Shown here: one piece after another, positions 47,803-55,738 of the stretch | Position numbering within the stretch: the stretch's first letter is position 1 | How the letters are laid out: each line of letters begins with the position of its first letter | Assembly: GCF_002218045.2 (NCBI RefSeq) | Contig: NZ_AP018685.1 | Location: 2,108,001-2,172,000, forward strand | Origin: Vibrio rumoiensis | GTDB taxonomy: Bacteria > Pseudomonadota > Gammaproteobacteria > Enterobacterales > Vibrionaceae | DNA length: 64,000 nt | Reading direction: 5' to 3' | Notes under the pieces: generated by a model | What the model was told of the DNA's origin: nothing | Database searches by the model: none | The model's input: only the letters and a program-made list of their open reading frames with translations | Translations under genes and position numbers: made by a program

Positions 47803-48933
47803 TTATTTACCTCGATGCATAGCATCATTGGCTTGTTTGAGTAAGTTCTGGCTTTCACGCATAAATTGTTGAGAGTAATCGCCATACCACTCGGATACCG
47901 AATTAAACTGCTTCACAAATTCAGCTTTATTACGATGATCCAAGATCTCAATTGCTTCACCAAAGTGTTGATGGAAACGTTTGATCATATCGATATTACG
48001 CTGTGACGACATAATAATATCGCCGTACAAGTCAGGATCCTGCGCAAACAGACGGCCAACCATTGCGAGCTCTAAACGATAAATCGGCGAACTAAGCTGC
48101 ACTAAGGTATCAAGATTTGGGTTTTCTTTCGATAAATGCAAGCCATAGGCAAAAGAAGTGAAGTGGCGCAACGCTTGGATCAGCGTCATTCCATTATCAT
48201 GCTCATCAGCGTCAATCGCACAAATACTCGCGCCCCAAATTTCAAATTGCTTCAGTAACCATTGGTAAGCTTCAGGCTCGCGACCATCACTACAAATAAT
48301 CACCTGCTTAGCCATGCTTGGAATATCTGGACCAAACATCGGGTGTAAGCCAACTACAGGGCCTGAATGGGCTTCGAGCATCGCAGATAAAGGCTCTGCT
48401 TTAATCGATGTTAAATCACATAAAATACAATCGTCAGGTAGTTTAGGTAACTTTTTAATCACCGAGTCGGTTAAGTGGATCGGCACGCTCACCACCACCA
48501 TACCGGCCTCTTTTACTAATTCTTCAGCACGATCCCAATCTTGACTGCCCAGAACATTAACCTGGTAGCCTGAAAGATCAAACATGCGCTTAAATAAACC
48601 ACCTAATTGGCCATTACCACCGACAATCACAATAGAGCGCAATTCTGGATTTAAGCATTTAAAACCAGAGTCTTTTTCGCTCGCGTAAGACTCACGCATC
48701 GTGCGGCGCAGAATATCTTCAATCAGTTGCGGCGGGACGCCACGTTTTTCTGCTTCTTCACGACGAGATGCCAACATTGCGGCTTCACGATCCGGTGCGT
48801 AAATCGGCAAACCATGTTTACTTTTTACTTCGCCGACCTTCTCGACCAAAGACAAACGTTGAGCCAAAAGCTCAACGATTTGTTTGTCCACCGCGTCAAT
48901 TTGATCTCTTAATTCATTTAATTCAACGGCCAT
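47803..48933 (-). CDS. tyrA: Bifunctional chorismate mutase / prephenate dehydrogenase
   Basis: T-protein of tyrosine synthesis. The N-terminal AroQ mutase domain (ELRDQIDAVDKQIVELLAQRLSLVEKVGEVK) is fused to an NAD-dependent dehydrogenase (Rossmann motif IVIVGGNGQLGGLF, about residues 101-114; VGLHPMFGPD at the active site). 376 residues, as in E. coli. It follows aroF by 32 bp, forming the aroF-tyrA operon expected to be repressed by TyrR with tyrosine. Confidence 0.97.
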   Translation of the reverse strand: MAVELNELRDQIDAVDKQIVELLAQRLSLVEKVGEVKSKHGLPIYAPDREAAMLASRREEAEKRGVPPQLIEDILRRTMRESYASEKDSGFKCLNPELRSIVIVGGNGQLGGLFKRMFDLSGYQVNVLGSQDWDRAEELVKEAGMVVVSVPIHLTDSVIKKLPKLPDDCILCDLTSIKAEPLSAMLEAHSGPVVGLHPMFGPDIPSMAKQVIICSDGREPEAYQWLLKQFEIWGASICAIDADEHDNGMTLIQALRHFTSFAYGLHLSKENPNLDTLVQLSSPIYRLELAMVGRLFAQDPDLYGDIIMSSQRNIDMIKRFHQHFGEAIEILDHRNKAEFVKQFNSVSEWYGDYSQQFMRESQNLLKQANDAMHRGK

Positions 48934-48965
48934 TTTACTTCCTACTAAAATGCAATCGTCTTACT

Positions 48966-50039
48966 CTACCCTTTTAAACGGTTTTGTAAAAACGGAACTA
49001 ATTCTTTATGTGCATGACGTAACAAGGTTTCAGTAGTATCCCAGCTAATACAAGCATCAGTAATCGATACCCCGTATTGCATTTCAGACAGTGGGATATC
49101 AGAACCTTGGTTGCCTTCATTAATATGGCTTTCAATCATTAGGCCAATAATCGACTTATTACCTTCGCGAATTTGGTGAATCACATCTTCTGCAACTAAT
49201 GGCTGGCGACGGTAATCTTTACGAGAGTTTGCATGGCTACAATCCACCATCAATGCAGCATCTAATCCATGTTTTGCCATCTCTTGTTCACATTCATTCA
49301 CCGAGACTGAATCGTAATTGGTTTGCTTACCGCCACGTAGAATTACATGACCGTTGGCATTACCTTGGGTTGTCAATAGTGCCACTTGACCATCACTATC
49401 AATCCCCATAAAACGATGGCTAGAAGAAGCGGCTTGCATCGCATTAATGGCGGTGCCTAAACTGCCATCAGTACCATTTTTAAAGCCAACTGGAACCGAT
49501 AAACCACTGGCCATTTCACGGTGAGTTTGAGATTCAGTAGTACGCGCACCAATCGCTGCCCAGCTGAATGTATCGCCAAGGTATTGTGGGCTAATAGGAT
49601 CGAGCGCTTCGGTTGCCAATGGGATTTCCATTTCGGCTAAATCGACCAATAACTGACGAGCAAGATGCAAACCTTGTTCAATATCGAATGAGTTATCTAA
49701 GTGTGGATCGTTAATCAAACCTTTCCAACCCACTGTGGTGCGTGGTTTTTCAAAGTACACACGCATCACTAAGTAAATTTGATCATCTAATTGAGTCGAT
49801 AATGCTTTTAGGCGTTTCGCGTACTCTTTTGCCGCATCAATGTCATGAATCGAACATGGTCCACAAACAACCAATAAACGATGATCTTTCTTATGTATAA
49901 TGTTAGAAATAGTTTGGCGTGATGATTGGATAAACTGACGAGCATGATCGCTTAATGGAATTTTCTTTTTCAATTCGTTTGGCGTGATGATGACTTGTTC
50001 ATCGCTGATGTTGATATTGCTTAATTCGCTTTTGTACAT
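48966..50039 (-). CDS. aroF: 3-deoxy-7-phosphoheptulonate synthase (DAHP synthase, AroF type)
   Basis: First enzyme of the shikimate pathway, joining phosphoenolpyruvate and erythrose 4-phosphate. Class I sequence: VVCGPCSIHD, MRVYFEKPRTTVGWKGLINDP, GARTTESQTHREMASGLS, and DCSHANSRKD for metal binding. The ATG at 50039 (MYKSELSNIN) is preceded by AGGTGAAG and gives 357 residues, the E. coli AroF length; a longer frame into the operator region is rejected. The operon with tyrA and TyrR-like sites make the tyrosine-sensitive isozyme likely. Confidence 0.93.
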   Translation of the reverse strand: MYKSELSNINISDEQVIITPNELKKKIPLSDHARQFIQSSRQTISNIIHKKDHRLLVVCGPCSIHDIDAAKEYAKRLKALSTQLDDQIYLVMRVYFEKPRTTVGWKGLINDPHLDNSFDIEQGLHLARQLLVDLAEMEIPLATEALDPISPQYLGDTFSWAAIGARTTESQTHREMASGLSVPVGFKNGTDGSLGTAINAMQAASSSHRFMGIDSDGQVALLTTQGNANGHVILRGGKQTNYDSVSVNECEQEMAKHGLDAALMVDCSHANSRKDYRRQPLVAEDVIHQIREGNKSIIGLMIESHINEGNQGSDIPLSEMQYGVSITDACISWDTTETLLRHAHKELVPFLQNRLKG

Positions 50040-50048
50040 AACTTCACC

Positions 50049-50066
50049 TGTAAATTTTTTAATACA
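50049..50066. promoter_or_regulatory. TyrR-box-like site close to the aroF start
   Basis: TGTAAA-N6-AATACA against the TyrR consensus TGTAAA-N6-TTTACA: five of six left, four of six right. It sits 10-27 bp upstream of the aroF ATG. Confidence 0.55.
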
Positions 50067-50166
50067 CCTGATACCTGAGCCAACTATCAGCGTTTGATGA
50101 ACCCAAATTAACAGTATTAACAAAGTTTGCAACCATGGATACGCCAAAAATCACCACACGCGCAAC

Positions 50167-50204
50167 TGTAAACAAAATAGAACACGTGTATTTTTATATT
50201 TACA
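50167..50204. promoter_or_regulatory. Pair of TyrR-box-like sites upstream of aroF
   Basis: Two sites: TGTAAACAAAATAGAACA (50167-50184) and TGTATTTTTATATTTACA (50187-50204). The second has a perfect right half TTTACA and the first a perfect left half TGTAAA. Adjacent strong and weak boxes are how TyrR represses aroF in E. coli. The sites are also about 40 bp before the divergent btsS start. Confidence 0.6.
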
Positions 50205-50244
50205 AATAGACATACTGTCAATTCAAGCCAATGAACTAGGTACT

Positions 50245-51924
50245 ATGGATTTAATACTTTCCTTGCTTCAACAAATGTGTGTTTACCTAGTACTGGCTTA
50301 CATGCTAAGTAAAACGCCGATCTTTTTACCTTTACTCAATATTTCTTCCCGCTTATCTCATAAGTTTAGCTGCTATGTCTTATTTTCACTCTTTTGCATT
50401 ATGGGGACTTACTTTGGCTTACATATCAATGATGCGATAGCCAACACTCGAGCGATTGGCGCTGTCATGGGCGGCTTATTTGGCGGTCCGATTGTTGGCT
50501 TTGCAGTTGGCTTTACTGGCGGGATGCATCGCTATAGTTTAGGTGGATTCACCGATGTAGCTTGTGCAATATCCACTACCGCAGAAGGATTAATTGGTGG
50601 ACTACTTCACTTATACTTGGTAAGAAAAGATAAAGCGGAACAACTATTTAATCCTATTATCGTACTGGCGATTACCTTTGTGGCAGAAGCCACTCAAATG
50701 CTGATCATCATTTCGGTTGCCAAACCTTTTGATCAAGCTTATGCCCTAGTCTCGAATATCGCTGCACCAATGATCATTGCTAACTGTGTTGGGGCTGCGC
50801 TGTTTGTCAGTATTTTGCAGGATCGAAAAACCATTTATGAAAAATACTCAGCTACCTTTTCTCGCCGAGCTTTAACAATTGCTGAGCGCAGTGTGGGTAT
50901 TTGGAGTTCGGGCTTTAACTCAACCAATGCTGAAAAAATTGTCCGCATCATTTATGAAGAAACCAATGTTGGCGCGGTCGCGATCACCGATAAAGATAAA
51001 ATTTTGGCTTTCATTGGCCTGGGCGATGATCACCACAAACCAAATACTCCAATCTCTTCCGATTGCACTATTCGAGCAATGGAATTGAACCGAGTGATGT
51101 ATCTAGATGGACGAGAAACGCCTTACCAATGCTCATTATCGCCAAGCTGTAAATTAGGCTCCGTTTTAGTGATCCCATTAAGAGCCGGTAAAGAAGTGAT
51201 CGGCACCATTAAGCTTTATGAGCCAAAGCGAAAACTACTGTCTAATATTAACCGTTCAATGGGTGAAGGGATTGCTCAACTACTCTCTAGTCAAATTCTA
51301 TATAACGATTTTCAACGTCAACAAGCGTTATTGAGCCAGGCTGAAATCAAATTATTACAAGCTCAAGTAAACCCGCACTTTTTATTTAATGCGCTCAATA
51401 CCATCAGCGCCATAATTCGTCGTGATCCCGCGAAAGCCCGCGAACTCATTCAGCATCTTTCGCATTTCTTTAGAAGTAACTTAAAACAGAATATAGAAAC
51501 CGTGACTTTCAAAGAAGAATTGGCGCATGTAAATGCTTACCTCACCATAGAAAAAGCCCGCTTTACCGACCGTTTAGAAGTGGAAATCAATATTGATGAG
51601 GCATTACTTGAAAAATCTTTACCGAGTTTTACGCTGCAACCTCTGGTTGAAAATGCGATTAAACACGGAATTTCGAATAAACTTGAAGGTGGCAAAATCC
51701 GGATTGTGAGCCAGCAAAGCTCCCTAGGATATCGGATCGTTGTTGAAGATAATGCAGGGAGCTTTATTCCGCCACAACCCGGGCATGAAGGTCTAGGAAT
51801 GGAGATTGTGGATAAACGCTTGACCAATTACTTTGGTTCAACCGCAGCACTACAAACTCACTGCCATAAAGATCATTTTACCCGCATGAGTTTTTTGATC
51901 CCTTACGAAAAAATTGGTCAATAA
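50245..51924 (+). CDS. btsS: LytS/BtsS-type sensor histidine kinase
   Basis: 559 residues. An N-terminal membrane domain of five to six helices of the 5TM-5TMR_LYT type (LVLAYMLSKTPIFLPLL, GAVMGGLFGGPIVGFAVGFTGG), a GAF-like domain (about 215-345, with DDHHKPNTPISSDCTI), and a His_kinase domain with AQVNPHFLFNALNTISAIIRRD (phosphorylated His) and LQPLVENAIKHG. It follows E. coli BtsS, a high-affinity pyruvate sensor, closely. btsR follows 10 bp later. Confidence 0.93.
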   Translation: MDLILSLLQQMCVYLVLAYMLSKTPIFLPLLNISSRLSHKFSCYVLFSLFCIMGTYFGLHINDAIANTRAIGAVMGGLFGGPIVGFAVGFTGGMHRYSLGGFTDVACAISTTAEGLIGGLLHLYLVRKDKAEQLFNPIIVLAITFVAEATQMLIIISVAKPFDQAYALVSNIAAPMIIANCVGAALFVSILQDRKTIYEKYSATFSRRALTIAERSVGIWSSGFNSTNAEKIVRIIYEETNVGAVAITDKDKILAFIGLGDDHHKPNTPISSDCTIRAMELNRVMYLDGRETPYQCSLSPSCKLGSVLVIPLRAGKEVIGTIKLYEPKRKLLSNINRSMGEGIAQLLSSQILYNDFQRQQALLSQAEIKLLQAQVNPHFLFNALNTISAIIRRDPAKARELIQHLSHFFRSNLKQNIETVTFKEELAHVNAYLTIEKARFTDRLEVEINIDEALLEKSLPSFTLQPLVENAIKHGISNKLEGGKIRIVSQQSSLGYRIVVEDNAGSFIPPQPGHEGLGMEIVDKRLTNYFGSTAALQTHCHKDHFTRMSFLIPYEKIGQ

Positions 51925-51934
51925 AGGATAATCA

Positions 51935-52669
51935 ATGCTAACAGCAATCGTCATTGATGATGAACTCTTCGCTCGCGAGGAACTAACAGAGTTATTACAA
52001 GAAACCGGTCAGGTAGAAGTTATCGCTCAAGCCAGTAATGCTATTGAAGGCTTAAAGCAGATCAACAATTTAAAACCTGAAGCGGTGTTTGTTGACATTC
52101 AAATGCCGCAAATTAGTGGCATTGAATTACTCGGTATGCTTGATCCCGATACCATGCCACACGTTATTTTTGTCACCGCATTTGACCAATATGCGATTCA
52201 AGCATTCGAAGATAATGCCTTTGACTACTTATTAAAACCGGTCGATCCCAAACGTCTTGATAAAAGCATTCAACGTTTACTCAAAGCCAGACAAAATAAA
52301 GAGGCGCTGCACACTCAAGCGCAAATTGAGGCTCTCACGCCTAAACGCTTGCAACAAGTGCCTTGCATGGGGCACAACCGGATCATGATCATTCCACTAC
52401 AAGAAATTGAATCTGCGTTTAGCGATCTTTCTGGTGTACATATTCAAACGGCTCAGCAAACCGCTACCAGCCAGTTAACCCTCAAAACACTAGAAGAGAA
52501 AACCGAATTACTACGCTGCCATCGACAGTATTTGATCAACACTCAAAAGATCAAAGAGATCAAACTACTCGATAACGGTTTAGGGGAAGTGATCACTCAA
52601 AGTGGCCAAGTGGTTCCCATTAGCCGACGCTATTTGAAACCACTAAAAGAAGAATTGGGAATAGTGTAA
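51935..52669 (+). CDS. btsR: LytTR-family response regulator, BtsR type
   Basis: 244 residues. The receiver domain has VIDDELFAREEL, phosphorylated Asp in AVFVDIQMPQISG, and Lys in LLKPVD. The C-terminal LytTR DNA-binding domain ends with LLRCHRQYLINTQKIKEI and PISRRYLKPLKEELGI. Partner of BtsS. In E. coli the system activates the CstA-family pyruvate transporter gene btsT; a CstA-family gene lies 5.6 kb downstream here. Confidence 0.93.
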   Translation: MLTAIVIDDELFAREELTELLQETGQVEVIAQASNAIEGLKQINNLKPEAVFVDIQMPQISGIELLGMLDPDTMPHVIFVTAFDQYAIQAFEDNAFDYLLKPVDPKRLDKSIQRLLKARQNKEALHTQAQIEALTPKRLQQVPCMGHNRIMIIPLQEIESAFSDLSGVHIQTAQQTATSQLTLKTLEEKTELLRCHRQYLINTQKIKEIKLLDNGLGEVITQSGQVVPISRRYLKPLKEELGIV

Positions 52670-52673
52670 AAAG

Positions 52674-52853
52674 GTTCCTAGTAACGAGTTCCTAGATTCG
52701 CTTCGCTGCTAGAAAGAGCATAGTAGTTACGAGTAGTGAGAACGCTTCGCTTAGTGTTGCGAGGAAAGCTTTCCATGCTATCCGAAAAATGTTTCTCGGT
52801 ACTCGTGGCTCGACAGTGCTTTCGAGCCACGAGAAGCGAAGCGCCCTAGTAAC
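52674..52853. repeat. Intergenic repeat, copy 1 (palindromic ends)
   Basis: The left part GAGTTCCTAGATTCGCTTCG and the following bases up to GTAGTTACGAGTAG are almost identical to the copy at 55518. The right part (GAGCCACGAGAAGCGAAGCG) is also shared. The outer ends are inverted repeats of each other: GTTCCTAGATTCGCTTCGC and GCGAAGCGCCCTAGTAAC. No coding content. Confidence 0.8.
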
Positions 52854-52860
52854 AGAAGCG

Positions 52861-54327
52861 CTAAAAACCCCTCAACTGAATACGGCGTAAAAACTCGGTC
52901 ATAATACGATCGTACAGCAAATCACCTAACCATAGGTCTTCCACTTTATTATCAATGCTTGGGTTATCGTTCACTTCAATCACGTACACTTGACCATCAA
53001 TTTCTTTTAGATCAACACCGTATAGGCCAGAACCAATCAAGTTGGCTGCTTTAACTGCCGTATCCACTACGTTCTTTGGTACTTGTTTTAAATCTAGCGT
53101 ATCAAAGCCACCAGACGTGGTGCGCCCACTGTTATGATGCTGATAAATCTGCCAGTGACCTCGGCTCATGTGATAACGACAGGCATAAATGGCTTGTCGA
53201 TTCATCACTCCAATTCGCCAGTCAAAATCGGTTGGCATAAAGGCTTGCGCTAAAATCAAAGCACTTTTATCAAACAGTGCTTGGGCTTTTTCCTCAAGCG
53301 AGGTTTCATCGGTAACTTTCACCACCCCAACCGAGAATGCCCCATCTGGAATTTTCAGCACTAAAGGCAAAGACATGTGTTCCAGCAAATTCTTTTTCCA
53401 ATCAGGATCGAAGCTACGCAAAATCATCGACTTTGGTGCAGGTACATTATGTCTATCCAATAGCTCTGTCAGGAAGACTTTATTGGTGCATTTCATGATC
53501 GATTCAGGATCATCCATCACCACTAAACCTAGCTTTTCTGCTCGTTTGGCGAAACGATAAGTAAAGTTGCTGATATTGGTAGTCGCACGAATAAATAAGC
53601 CATCAAATTCACTCAAACGCGAAAAGTCATCCGCGGTAATGGTTTGTAAACTCATCCCTAAGCGATTGGCCGCTTTCTTAAAACGATTAAGCGCCACCGA
53701 ATCCGATGGTGGCATTTTTTCTTCAGGATCCACCAGCATCGCAATGTCATAACGATACTGCTTGCTTGGTTTCGGAGAAGCACGCCAAACTTTATTGGAG
53801 AATAACTCTAACGACTGAGCAAACACATCTTGCTCTTCATTGTTCAAATCTTGAAATGGAAAAGGGACCACTTTTGCTAGTTGCCAGTGCTTACCATGCT
53901 TTTTCAATTCGATATCTAAAACAGGGATCATAAAGTGTTCAAATAATCGACGAGCGACTTTTTCCAATCCTTTAATATTCGTGCGGCCAAAATACACTTT
54001 ACCAGCCACTTGTTCAGCATCGCCAAAATACTTGTTAAGATCTTGTTCAGGAAGAGAAATCACAAATGGTTGATTAACGTCATTAATCGCCATCACTCTA
54101 GGAATAACCCTATGCCCGCGCGCTTCAGCTAATAGTGAACAATAATAGCCATTACTCATATAGCCGTAATCACGACATAAATTCAGTACTTGGACACTTT
54201 TATGCTTTTCTGATTTATCCGATAAGAAGCTAGGTTGAAGGTACTGATCAACCGTCACAACTTGGTCAGAAGGAAAGTACTGACGCCAGTCGCTGTCTTT
54301 ATCCGTTACAATAACAAAATTTGCCAT
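52861..54327 (-). CDS. RimK-like ATP-grasp ligase
   Basis: 488 residues from the ATG at 54327 (MANFVIVTDKDSDW), preceded by AGAGGAA. A distinct N-terminal half (about 1-260) precedes a RimK-type ATP-grasp domain, with VVMDDPESIMKCTNKVFL, PLVLKIPDGAFSVGV and the magnesium-binding GVDLKEIDGQVYVIEVNDNPSID. ATP-grasp enzymes join a carboxylate to an amine; the substrates of this family are unknown. It is divergently paired with a GNAT/C39 gene, and both are bracketed by repeats. Confidence 0.85.
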   Translation of the reverse strand: MANFVIVTDKDSDWRQYFPSDQVVTVDQYLQPSFLSDKSEKHKSVQVLNLCRDYGYMSNGYYCSLLAEARGHRVIPRVMAINDVNQPFVISLPEQDLNKYFGDAEQVAGKVYFGRTNIKGLEKVARRLFEHFMIPVLDIELKKHGKHWQLAKVVPFPFQDLNNEEQDVFAQSLELFSNKVWRASPKPSKQYRYDIAMLVDPEEKMPPSDSVALNRFKKAANRLGMSLQTITADDFSRLSEFDGLFIRATTNISNFTYRFAKRAEKLGLVVMDDPESIMKCTNKVFLTELLDRHNVPAPKSMILRSFDPDWKKNLLEHMSLPLVLKIPDGAFSVGVVKVTDETSLEEKAQALFDKSALILAQAFMPTDFDWRIGVMNRQAIYACRYHMSRGHWQIYQHHNSGRTTSGGFDTLDLKQVPKNVVDTAVKAANLIGSGLYGVDLKEIDGQVYVIEVNDNPSIDNKVEDLWLGDLLYDRIMTEFLRRIQLRGF

Positions 54328-54431
54328 GAATCCATTTTCCTCTAGCAAAAAAACAATTTGTCGTATCTAATCATTAAGCCGTGATCGGAAGTAAGACACG
54401 CGCCATGATCATTATTAAGTGGGGCACTAAG

Positions 54432-55517
54432 ATGGAATTTCGCCGAGCAACGTTACAAGATTTACCCGCTTTAATTGAATTAGAAAGCAAAGTATTCAGC
54501 AGTGATACCATTGCACCAAGACAAATGAAACGCTTTATACTGTCTCAGCATAGCATGGTATTTATAGCTCAACAGCAGCAACAACTAGCCGGTTATGCAC
54601 TTCTCCTTTTCCATCAAGGAACACAGCTGTCTCGTCTCTATTCTATAGCAGTTAACCCAGCATTTCGTGGGCAACAAATTGCTCAGCAACTGGTTGAAAT
54701 TTGCGAACAATCTGCTTTAGAACAAGGTTCCACAACATTACGCCTAGAAGTCAGAAATGACAATATTGCGGCCAAGAATTTATATCAAAAACTCGGCTAT
54801 AAACCCTTAAAGGTTCTGATTCATTACTACGATGATTTAGCCGATGGCATTCGTATGCAAAAGCGCTTAACCGCCAGCCAGCCTAAAACCTTACTGCCGA
54901 TGCCGTTGTATATTCAAACGACCCCTTTTACCTGTGGCGCGGCTTGTTTGTTAATGGCCTTTGCTACCTTAGACAAACAATTTGAACTCGGACGTAAGGA
55001 AGAATTACAACTCTGGCGAGAAGCCACCACCATTTTTATGGCGGGAGGTCATGGTGGTTGCAGTGGACATGGTTTAGCCCTTGCCGCGAAAAAACGTGGC
55101 TTTGATGTTGAGCTATGGACTCAATCACAATCGACGCCTTTTATTGATAGCGTACGAGATCCCAATAAAAAAGAAGTGATTGAAATTGTTCATCAAGATT
55201 TCTGCCAACAAGCGGATGAACTGGGTATTACAACGATCAGCGCACCACCCAGTACCGAACAACTTGAACAATGGATTGAGCAAGGAAAGTGTGTATTACT
55301 GCTGATCAGCACTTATCGCTTTAATGGTTATAAAGAACCACATTGGATTATTTTATCGGGTATGAATGAACAATTTTTCTTTATTCATGATCCACACAGC
55401 GATCGGGAAAACGATGTCGCCTCCTCAGCATCAATTCCGGTGAGCAAAGCCAGCCTAGGGCAGATTATTGGATTTGGTAAACAAAAACATACCGCCTGTG
55501 TGGTAGTCAGTACCTAG
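54432..55517 (+). CDS. Fused GNAT acetyltransferase / C39-like peptidase
   Basis: 361 residues from the ATG at 54432 (MEFRRATLQDL). The N-terminal GNAT domain has YSIAVNPAFRGQQIAQQLVE (acetyl-CoA loop) and LRNDNIAAKNLYQKLGY-like LEVRNDNIAAKNLYQKLGY. The C-terminal C39-like papain-fold domain has the Cys in TTPFTCGAACLLMAF and the His in EPHWIILSG. The fusion recurs next to RimK-like genes in other gamma-proteobacteria, as I recall, and the role is not established. A peptide-modification role is a guess from domains. Confidence 0.85.
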   Translation: MEFRRATLQDLPALIELESKVFSSDTIAPRQMKRFILSQHSMVFIAQQQQQLAGYALLLFHQGTQLSRLYSIAVNPAFRGQQIAQQLVEICEQSALEQGSTTLRLEVRNDNIAAKNLYQKLGYKPLKVLIHYYDDLADGIRMQKRLTASQPKTLLPMPLYIQTTPFTCGAACLLMAFATLDKQFELGRKEELQLWREATTIFMAGGHGGCSGHGLALAAKKRGFDVELWTQSQSTPFIDSVRDPNKKEVIEIVHQDFCQQADELGITTISAPPSTEQLEQWIEQGKCVLLLISTYRFNGYKEPHWIILSGMNEQFFFIHDPHSDRENDVASSASIPVSKASLGQIIGFGKQKHTACVVVST

Positions 55518-55735
55518 TCTCGAGTTCCTAGATTCGCTTCGCTGCTAGAAAGAGCATGGTAGTTACGAGTAGCGTGAACGCTGCGCTTCGTGTTGCGAGT
55601 AAACGCTTTTTCGCGCGACTCACAACACGAAACTCGTCACTTCTTTTTCTTTTCGGCTCCCGAGCAGAGCGTCCCCTTGACTAGTCACACTCTTTTCGAG
55701 CCACGAAAAGTGAAGCGCTCTAGCAACGAGATTCG
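55518..55735. repeat. Intergenic repeat, copy 2
   Basis: Same orientation and ends as the copy at 52674: CGAGTTCCTAGATTCGCTTC at the left, GAGCCACGAAAAGTGAAGCG at the right. The middle differs and is about 35 bp longer. It starts at the stop codon of the GNAT/C39 gene and ends at the antiporter stop codon. Confidence 0.8.
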
Positions 55736-55738
55736 AAT

